A model generated the notes under the pieces. It was not told where the DNA came from, searched no databases, and saw nothing but the letters and a program-made list of their open reading frames with translations. A program made the translations under genes and the position numbers. Shown here piece by piece: positions 1 through 5,335 of a stretch of 7,769 bases of DNA. Source of the stretch: Candidatus Hydrogenedentota bacterium (GTDB lineage Bacteria > Hydrogenedentota > Hydrogenedentia > Hydrogenedentales > CAITNO01); contig CAIJOU010000530.1 of the NCBI GenBank assembly GCA_903822375.1, positions 1 through 7,769 of the forward strand, in the 5' to 3' direction. Numbering within the stretch: the first letter of the stretch is position 1; each line of letters opens with the position of its first letter.

Positions 1-1
1 G

Positions 2-2776
2 AATGTATCGACGACGACCGGAGCCCTCAATGTCACCGTCAACCCGGCGTCCGCCGTCGTGGTTGTCACAGGACCGGGCAATTTCACGCAGACCTTCACC
101 GGCAACCAAATGCTGGCCGATTTACCTCCGGGCCAGTACCTCGCTAAAGCGACGGTGACCGCGTTCCACGACGGTTCCGGCGAAATAAACGTCGTAGCCG
201 GCCAAACGTCGCAAATTGCATTAATTCTGGAGCCGATGCCCGCCATCTCCGGCGGAGCCCTCAATGTCACCGTCAATCCGGCGTCCGCCGTCGTGGTTGT
301 CACGGGACCGGGCAAGGTCAAGCAGACGTTCACCGGCAACCAAATGCTCGCCGATTTGGTTCCGGGCCAGTACCTCGCGAAAGCGACCGCGACCGCGTTC
401 CACGATGGTTCAAGCGAAATAAACGTCGTCTCCGGCCAAACCTCACAAATCTCATTAATCCTGGAGCCGATGCCCGTCATCTCCGAGGCACCCCGTGTGG
501 TGTATCGTGATGGAAACGCCAACCTCATCCCGATTGACGCCGTTAACACGGGCTCCGGCAAGTTCATCTTTTACGCCTGGCTCGAGGACGAACCCCTGGG
601 GATCATTCCCGCCAATCTGGAAACCCCAAGCTTCACGGATCCCGGACAACCCCTGCCCGGCGAGCAGGATGAGACCGCACCGAGCCACACACAGAATCTT
701 GCCTGCTCGTGGGTCGGTTACGAGGACGCTGCCGGGAAGGTCTATGCTGTCATCGGCGCGGATGTCCGATGGGAGCTCGACCAGTGGTGGTCCGGAAGAG
801 TCAACAGCATGCAGTTCGGAACATGCGATGACAACCGCATCGGGTCCGGATACGGGATCTTCGATGACCAGGCCGATACGCGTACCAATAACTCCCGGCT
901 TGCGGCTGAGCGATTTCCGTTTATTGCGGCGCAGTATCCGCTCTACAACCGCACCGGGCTCGAAACGCCTTTTGTCGACGGCATGACCTGGGTGACGCTC
1001 TTCTCGCCTGATGCAATCGCGGAAGGCCGCATTGTCGCCGTGGCGACCATCAACGGGGAAGAGATCGGAAAGCAGATTCTGTTCAAGAGCTTCGCGCCCG
1101 CGCCGGAACTTAAGATCACCAAGACCGTCAGCCCGGAAATCGTGAACCTCGTTTCCGGCACCGCCTCCGCCACCTGGACCGTAACGGTCAGCAATGTCGG
1201 CGAGGGCGACGCCACAAACGTCGCGTTGAATGACTTCCTGGCATCCGGCACAGGGGCGAATTACTCTCTCGGCGCGCTTCCTGAGGGCAGCACAGCGGAC
1301 GGTGACGGCTTCGCCAATTCCTTCCCGGTCCCCGCGGGCGACACAAAGACCTTTACCTTCACCGCCACGGTCACCGAGGCCGGCACCTACTGCAACGAAG
1401 CCGAGATCCTCACTTACAGCGCCGGCAACAAAACCTGGACCCCGGTCGATCTCAACGCGCAGGCCTGCTTCACCGCCCTTGAGTCGAACCTGGGCATCAT
1501 CAAGGACTTCGTCGCCGCCGATAACACGACGAGCCTGGGCAAGGCTCTGACCGTGGCGGTCAATGAACCGGCCCGGCTGCGCGTGCGGGTGATCAACAGC
1601 GGTTCAGGTGCGGCGACGGGCGTGGAAGTCCACGACGAACTCACCACCGGCGTTCTCGCAAACTACCAAATCGTCGGAGATTCACCGGGCACGCCGAATG
1701 CCAATGGCGGCTTTGATACCATCAACGGAGACCTTGCCGCGGGAGCCACCACGACAATGCTCTTTACGGTCAAAGCCTCTGTTGACGGGCTTTACTGCGA
1801 TACGGTTAACGTCACGGCCACTTCCGGGACCATCGGTATCGGCACTGACGAGGCCTGCCTGACCGTGGCCACGCCCAACCTCACGATCACGAAGGCGAAT
1901 GCTCCGGACAGCGTCCTTCCGGGTGCAACCTATGCCTCGACCATCGTCGTGAGCAATACAGGCACGGCCACAGCCAGGAATGTCGTCATCAGCGACCTGC
2001 TGGGCCTCAACACCGCGGTCAATGTCCGGGCCATTTACGTGAGTTCGAGCATGGACGGTGTGGGTGGCGTGCTGGCCGGCAATGTCGTTACAGCCAATGA
2101 AATCAGTCTCGCGGCAGGTGCCAGCGTGACCTTCACCGTCGTGAGCCGCATTCCGCTTGGAGCCGTCAAAGGCACCTACTGCGACACGGCGACCGTCACG
2201 AGCAGCAACGCCGAGACCAGGGAGGCCACGGACTGCGTGGAGATTCCGGCCTTCTCGGCCCTGCAGACCCAGCTTGTCGATCTCGGTGATCCGATCGCGG
2301 TCGGGAGCAACGTCACCTACTTCTCGGTGTTCTATGTTGAGCCGCATTCCAACGAGGGTGTGATGAATAACAAGATGACCTACAGTTTCGGTCTCGTCAA
2401 CCCGACCGTGCTTGGCATTGCCGGCGTCTTCCAGATGGTCTCGACCCAGATCTATCTCGACTCCAGCCCGGTTACGGATCCGGTAACGGGCCTCGTCCTG
2501 TCGGATACGTCGAGTCCCACCGCCGCGCTTCTGACGGCGGGCGTCGACTACACGGCCGATAACAGCACTCCGGGGCTGCAGTTGATTGTTATGTCCCCCA
2601 GTGTTGTCCTGCAGCCGGGCACGGCGCTCTATGCCGTGCATGCGGTTCTGGTTCCGGCCGGGACCATAACGAACCACACATACACCACGAGCTACATCTG
2701 GGATTCTGTCGGGACGGTAGACCCGGCGCATACCTATGAAGCCAGCTCATCGGAGCCCACGACCGTCCTGCCATAG
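2..2776 (+). CDS. Large exported DUF11-repeat / PEGA-like surface protein, 5' end outside the window
   Basis: The frame is open to the left edge, so this is the C-terminal part (about 924 residues seen) of a longer protein. The GTG at 59 lies inside the first repeat and is not a real start. Domain order: two 78-residue PEGA-like beta repeats (20-487); an unrecognised region (about 488-1100) with W-rich stretches and two Cys; three repeats resembling the DUF11 / conserved-repeat family (about 1103-1474, 1475-1873, 1874-2251), each opening with a K-I-T-K or similar strand and holding a V-x-V-x-N-x-G core; then a C-terminal domain rich in Thr, Val and Ser. Each DUF11-like repeat has a Cys in a (T/L)YC(N/D) motif and a second Cys near its end (codons 1391/1466, 1796/1856, 2180/2234), which fits disulfides formed outside the cytoplasm. 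It ends in TTVLP with no LPXTG, PEP-CTERM or membrane anchor. It is probably a secreted or outer-surface structural or adhesive protein; its exact role is unknown. Confidence 0.85.
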   Translation, partial: NVSTTTGALNVTVNPASAVVVVTGPGNFTQTFTGNQMLADLPPGQYLAKATVTAFHDGSGEINVVAGQTSQIALILEPMPAISGGALNVTVNPASAVVVVTGPGKVKQTFTGNQMLADLVPGQYLAKATATAFHDGSSEINVVSGQTSQISLILEPMPVISEAPRVVYRDGNANLIPIDAVNTGSGKFIFYAWLEDEPLGIIPANLETPSFTDPGQPLPGEQDETAPSHTQNLACSWVGYEDAAGKVYAVIGADVRWELDQWWSGRVNSMQFGTCDDNRIGSGYGIFDDQADTRTNNSRLAAERFPFIAAQYPLYNRTGLETPFVDGMTWVTLFSPDAIAEGRIVAVATINGEEIGKQILFKSFAPAPELKITKTVSPEIVNLVSGTASATWTVTVSNVGEGDATNVALNDFLASGTGANYSLGALPEGSTADGDGFANSFPVPAGDTKTFTFTATVTEAGTYCNEAEILTYSAGNKTWTPVDLNAQACFTALESNLGIIKDFVAADNTTSLGKALTVAVNEPARLRVRVINSGSGAATGVEVHDELTTGVLANYQIVGDSPGTPNANGGFDTINGDLAAGATTTMLFTVKASVDGLYCDTVNVTATSGTIGIGTDEACLTVATPNLTITKANAPDSVLPGATYASTIVVSNTGTATARNVVISDLLGLNTAVNVRAIYVSSSMDGVGGVLAGNVVTANEISLAAGASVTFTVVSRIPLGAVKGTYCDTATVTSSNAETREATDCVEIPAFSALQTQLVDLGDPIAVGSNVTYFSVFYVEPHSNEGVMNNKMTYSFGLVNPTVLGIAGVFQMVSTQIYLDSSPVTDPVTGLVLSDTSSPTAALLTAGVDYTADNSTPGLQLIVMSPSVVLQPGTALYAVHAVLVPAGTITNHTYTTSYIWDSVGTVDPAHTYEASSSEPTTVLP
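20..487 (+). repeat. Two tandem 234-bp coding repeats (78 residues each)
   Basis: Unit 1 is 20-253 and unit 2 is 254-487, directly abutting and in frame. I count about two dozen base differences, or roughly 90% identity. Each unit encodes G-A-L-N-V-T-V-N-P at its start, then a TGPG turn, FTGNQMLADL, PGQYLAKAT and LILEPMP at its end. This pattern of short beta strands with a central PGxY resembles PEGA-type or carboxypeptidase-regulatory-like domains. The residues before unit 1 (N-V-S-T-T-T) do not match the unit end, so unit 1 may be the first copy or may follow a diverged one. The similarity points to recent duplication. Confidence 0.85.
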
Positions 2777-2816
2777 GAGAGTGCATGTCCCGTGGATGAC
2801 CACGGGCTAATTCATC

Positions 2817-2868
2817 AACCCAAAAAGCAACCCGCGGGAAACACCCCGCGGGTTGTCTTTGTTGGGTT
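2817..2868 (+). terminator. Intrinsic terminator of the DUF11-repeat gene
   Basis: A perfect 11-bp stem (2828-2838 with 2845-2855, CAACCCGCGGG) closes a 6-nt AAACAC loop and is followed by TCTTTGTT. A run of A before the stem and an outer AACCCA/TGGGTT pair (2817-2822 with 2863-2868) extend the dyad, so it may work in both directions. It sits about 50 nt after the stop codon at 2774-2776. Confidence 0.9.
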
Positions 2869-3165
2869 ATTGGGGCGTTGTAGGGTTGGCATACAGACAA
2901 AGGGAGACCCATTCGATTGTCTTTGGCGGAAACTTTCAGACTCTTGTTTTGCCCATTCCGGTTCAACTCCTGACCGCGGTGAATGCGGCATCGGCCAAGT
3001 GTCCCGCAATTCCGCGCATGCGTTGTCGCGTGCACCGGCGAAGGCGCGGAACGGTTCCGTGTCCAGCTTCCCCAGCCTGACCCAATACCTTGGAGAACCC
3101 ATCGTCATGTTCTCCCTGGTGCGCGGGCGGCGCTTCGCCTGACCGCAAGGTGGCGAACCACCCGG
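2869..3165. other. Gene-free stretch between the repeat-protein terminator and the FMN-protein promoter
   Basis: Short frames occur here on both strands, but none has a ribosome site, recognisable product or consistent codon use. Two dyads are visible: TTCCGCGC (3010-3017) with GCGCGGAA (3044-3051), and CGGAAC-G-GTTCCG (3047-3059). A third dyad, GGTGG-CGAA-CCACC (3149-3162), ends three bases before the -35 box of the next promoter and could be an operator. Nothing else stands out. Confidence 0.55.
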
Positions 3166-3194
3166 TTGACATGCGGACGGCCCGTCATTACGAT
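3166..3194 (+). promoter_or_regulatory. Consensus sigma-70 promoter of the FMN-binding protein gene
   Basis: TTGACA at 3166-3171, a 17-bp spacer, and TACGAT at 3189-3194. The -35 box is perfect and the -10 differs from TATAAT at two positions. The predicted transcript start near 3201 leaves a leader of about 40 nt before the ATG at 3241. Confidence 0.8.
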
Positions 3195-3240
3195 TGCCTC
3201 AGAGAGAAACTTGCTTACCACTTACAAGGACAATACAACA

Positions 3241-3624
3241 ATGGCCATGATCGAAAATGCGTGCCGCCAAACGCTGGAAGCCACGGAGTATGTGACCATT
3301 GTCACTCAGGGAGAGGCAGGACCGCACCTGGTGGCGACCTGGGGCGACTACCTGCGAAAACTGGGAATCGGCGACGACACCCTGATCGTTCCCGTGGGCT
3401 ATTTGCGGGAAACCGAGGCGAATCTCAGGCGCGATTCCAGGGTGCAGGTTCTGGCCGCGTCCCGTCAAGTCCAGGGAACGCACGGCCCCGGCCAGGGATG
3501 TCTGCTCACCGGCGTGGCCGAGATACTGATTGACGGGGACTTGGTCGCCAGGGTCAAAGAGCAGTTTCCCTGGGCGCGCGGGGCCATGGTCATTCGCGTT
3601 GAGTCGGCGAAAACTCAGTTGTAG
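3241..3624 (+). CDS. FMN-binding split-barrel flavoprotein (pyridoxamine 5'-phosphate oxidase-like)
   Basis: A 127-residue protein. From memory it resembles the small dimeric FMN-binding protein of Desulfovibrio vulgaris (122 residues) along its whole length: TQGEAGPHLVATW (residues 22-34) with YL soon after, IVPVGYLRETEANLRRD (49-65), a G-x-x-GPGQG loop (79-86) and a closing FPWARGAMVIRVESA (109-123). In that family these segments form the FMN pocket of a split beta-barrel. It is cytoplasmic, with no signal peptide. Its redox partner is not known; low-potential electron transfer is the usual suggestion. The ATG at 3241 is preferred because AAGGA lies 10 nt upstream and a consensus promoter about 50 nt upstream. 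The frame is open further back to 2983, but that would start the protein upstream of its own promoter. It appears to be a single-gene transcript. No terminator is visible after the stop. Confidence 0.88.
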   Translation: MAMIENACRQTLEATEYVTIVTQGEAGPHLVATWGDYLRKLGIGDDTLIVPVGYLRETEANLRRDSRVQVLAASRQVQGTHGPGQGCLLTGVAEILIDGDLVARVKEQFPWARGAMVIRVESAKTQL

Positions 3625-4162
3625 TACCGGCGCGCGGATAGTCGGAGACATCGAGAAGACAGAAGCCATGCGGCAGGCCCATGCACCGGGCGGGCAGGGT
3701 GTTCCACTTCGCCGCGCTGAAGCACCTCTTCCGTGGGCTCGGCCGCCCCACGGAACATGCCCAGCTTCGCGGTCTCATTGCGATTGCGGCCAAGTCCGTG
3801 CCCCGGCGAGGGGCTGCGATAACCGGAAGGCACCCACTATTGCGCGGGCAGCGCTGGCTGAGTCTCGTGAGCCGGTCATGGCTGATGAGAAACTCACCGG
3901 ATGTCGCAGCCATCATAGGTCCGTGTTCGCCAGTGGGGACGAGTTTTGGTAAACCACAAGCGTCCTCGGCAATTTGGACTCCTACATGCTGGTGGGTTGC
4001 GGTCCTCGAAGTCACCGCGCGGTCATAAGCAAGCACCCACTCTCGCTTTTTCCCCAGCCATCGCGTAAATGGGCCTGAACGTCTTCCTGTCACCTTAACA
4101 CGGCCATTTGCGCCTCTTTTGTGAACTCACCCCCAAGACAAAGCAACCGTCATTATCCAAAC
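3625..4162. other. Gene-free stretch of about 540 bp with several inverted repeats
   Basis: Frames of 115-167 codons overlap on both strands, but none has a good ribosome site or a product I recognise, and codon bias is uneven along each. Visible dyads: CCGTGGG/CCCACGG (3731-3737 with 3747-3753), GCCCC/GGGGC (3800-3804 with 3810-3814), and ATGGCTG/CAGCCAT (3878-3884 with 3907-3913) enclosing a TGAG-AAA-CTCA hairpin (3886-3896). It could be a decayed gene, a structured RNA or the upstream control region of the PII gene. I cannot choose between these. Confidence 0.4.
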
Positions 4163-4178
4163 TGGCACGGCGATTGCT
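4163..4178 (+). promoter_or_regulatory. Sigma-54 (-24/-12) promoter of the PII gene
   Basis: TGGCACGGCGATTGCT with C before it matches the RpoN consensus YTGGCACG-N4-TTGCW. The invariant GG (4164-4165) and GC (4176-4177) are exactly 10 bp apart. Transcription should begin near 4189, giving a leader of about 109 nt. An upstream enhancer-binding activator (NtrC in most bacteria) would be needed. I find no clear NtrC palindrome upstream. Confidence 0.88.
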
Positions 4179-4271
4179 TGGGTTCTGGAAGAACGATCGC
4201 AGGCTGCGGTGGTTCCATGATGTTTGCTTACGGGACTGCCAAGGTGCACATTGCGCCGCGGCCAACCGCAG

Positions 4272-4278
4272 AAAGGAG
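4272..4278 (+). promoter_or_regulatory. Distant Shine-Dalgarno of the PII gene
   Basis: AAAGGAG is a strong ribosome site, but it lies 19 nt from the TTG at 4298, much more than the usual 5-10. No start codon falls at the normal distance in any frame that gives PII. See the short upstream frame at 4217-4291, which could explain how ribosomes reach the TTG. Confidence 0.5.
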
Positions 4279-4297
4279 CCGGAACCGGTAAAACGCC

Positions 4298-4639
4298 TTG
4301 AAGAAAATTGAAGCCATAATCAAACCGTTCAAGTTGGAGGAGGTAAAGGACGCCCTGGCCCGCGAGGGCATTCCGGGCGTGACCGTTACCGAAGTGAAGG
4401 GCTTTGGTCGGCAGAAGGGCCACAAGGAAATGTACCGCGGCGCCGAATATGTCGTCGAGTTTCTGCCCAAGGTAAAGGTGGAGGTGATTATCACCGACGA
4501 CAAGCTGGCTGTCGCTCTCAACGCCATTACCAAGGCTGCGGCCACAGGGCGTATCGGTGACGGCAAGGTCTTTGTGCTCAATGTGGAAGACGCCGTGCGC
4601 ATCCGCACCGGCGAGACCGGAGACAGCGCCGTGGCGTAA
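4298..4639 (+). CDS. glnK: Nitrogen regulatory protein PII (GlnB/GlnK type)
   Basis: A 113-residue trimeric cytoplasmic sensor that binds ATP/ADP and 2-oxoglutarate and reports nitrogen status, classically by blocking AmtB or by acting on the enzymes that modify glutamine synthetase and NtrB. Full-length match to the family: MKKIEAIIKPFKLEEVK start; T-loop with GFGRQKGH (35-42) and YRGAEY (46-51), whose Tyr51 is the uridylylation site in proteobacteria; FLPK (55-58); the nucleotide-binding TGRIGDGK motif (83-90); and the R-I-R-T-G C-terminus (101-105). The start is TTG, because the frame is closed by TAA at 4289-4291 and the TTG gives exactly the canonical N-terminus. The sequence is GlnB-like, while the nearby amtB favours the name glnK, so the symbol is tentative. 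It has its own sigma-54 promoter and its own terminator. Confidence 0.95.
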   Translation: MKKIEAIIKPFKLEEVKDALAREGIPGVTVTEVKGFGRQKGHKEMYRGAEYVVEFLPKVKVEVIITDDKLAVALNAITKAAATGRIGDGKVFVLNVEDAVRIRTGETGDSAVA

Positions 4640-4686
4640 ACGTCGGCCGCAATCTATAGCCTTTTTCTTGTCTCAAGGCATCACCC

Positions 4687-4721
4687 GGGGTCGGCTCTTT
4701 CGAGAGCCGGCCCCACCCTTT
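4687..4721 (+). terminator. UUCG-loop terminator after the PII gene
   Basis: A 12-bp stem (4687-4698 with 4703-4714, one T-G wobble) is closed by a TTCG tetraloop and followed by ACCCTTT. The stem is very stable but the T tract is weak, so some read-through to amtB is possible. It begins about 47 nt after the PII stop codon. Confidence 0.8.
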
Positions 4722-5183
4722 CCCGCCTTGTGGAAATGCACGCCCCCCCATTCATTTCACAGCCGCATCGGCGTCCGCCAGAACGCGCAAAGTCTCCTCC
4801 CGTTGGCATGCCTTCGGGGGGAGTGTGCGAGTGTGTGCGCTCCCATTGTCAAACAACCCACCACTAAAATAAGCGCATATCATATTATAGTAGACATAGA
4901 AAAAATGTTAATGCTGTAACATGGGTATGTACGAATTCCTACCATCCGGAACCTTTCCCCTGAAAGAACACGGATTTGTTCCCCCAGCGGGGTGCAGAAC
5001 TGATTTGACAGCCACTGACAGCCCTTGGCAGATCTATGCGCGGCGCAAGAGGGGAAGCCCTTTTCATAAACGGGCGATGTTTTCATAACGTCAAATTTCA
5101 CAGGCACTTACTGCATCGCCTGCCAGTCGCTGCCCCATTCGCATCGCGGGCTCAGAAAGTGTTTATCGGGCATATTTCCCCGC
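4722..5183. other. Long gene-free regulatory stretch upstream of the amtB promoter
   Basis: No credible gene on either strand. It holds an imperfect 9-bp hairpin (4794-4802 with 4815-4823, loop around GGCATGCC), an AT-rich island (about 4862-4922) in otherwise GC-rich DNA, a CRP-like palindrome (4905-4922), a pair of TGACAGCC repeats (5006-5013 and 5016-5023) and a pair of TTTTCATAA repeats (5061-5069 and 5080-5088). The last two pairs lie about 100-180 bp upstream of the -24 box, where sigma-54 enhancers normally sit. Confidence 0.55.
4905..4922. promoter_or_regulatory. Palindromic operator candidate ATGTTA-N6-TAACAT
   Basis: Perfect 6-bp arms around ATGCTG. The TGTTA-N6-TAACA core has the same geometry as CRP/FNR-family sites (TGTGA-N6-TCACA), with one symmetric change per arm. 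It also resembles nitrogen-control sites of the NtcA or GlnR/TnrA kind, though spacing or bases differ. It sits at the edge of the AT-rich island, about 260 bp upstream of the amtB sigma-54 promoter. The binding protein is unknown. Confidence 0.45.
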
Positions 5184-5200
5184 TTGGCACAACGCTTGCT
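5184..5200 (+). promoter_or_regulatory. Sigma-54 (-24/-12) promoter of amtB
   Basis: TTGGCACAACGCTTGCT matches the RpoN consensus. The GG (5186-5187) and GC (5198-5199) are 10 bp apart. The expected transcript start is near 5211, leaving a leader of about 125 nt. It is a second, independent sigma-54 promoter besides the one for the PII gene. Confidence 0.88.
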
Positions 5201-5335
5201 CTCATGGGTTCGTGCGATCCCAAGACCATCACGGTCGCGTCTTTTATTCAGTTGCAGGCGGCGCCGGAGGATGACCACCGTTTGTGGTTGTTGCTGGCAA
5301 GTTAAAAGCAAACGGTCCAAGAAAGGAGTTTTTCG

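Noticed and set aside
1682..2731. Long minus-strand frame of 349 codons opposite the DUF11-repeat gene
   Set aside because: Composition is typical antisense shadow (Arg/Gly/His-rich), while the plus strand has clear repeated domains.
2983..3240. Extended N-terminus for the FMN-binding protein
   Set aside because: It would begin upstream of the consensus promoter at 3166; the family starts near the ATG at 3241, which has its own ribosome site.
3871..3913. Group II intron domain V or similar catalytic RNA
   Set aside because: A GAGCCGG start and nested hairpin superficially recall domain V, but the pairing does not form the expected stem and no intron-encoded protein is present.
3590..4093. 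Protein genes on either strand between the FMN protein and PII
   Set aside because: Frames of 115-167 codons overlap each other in several frames with no ribosome site, no recognised motif and uneven codon bias.
5025..5040. A third sigma-54 promoter, TTGGCAGATCTATGCG
   Set aside because: The GG and GC are 9 bp apart rather than 10 and the -12 element is poor.
4163..5200. Classical NtrC binding palindromes near the sigma-54 promoters
   Set aside because: I searched for TGCAC/GTGCA half-sites at correct spacing and found only isolated, unpaired halves.
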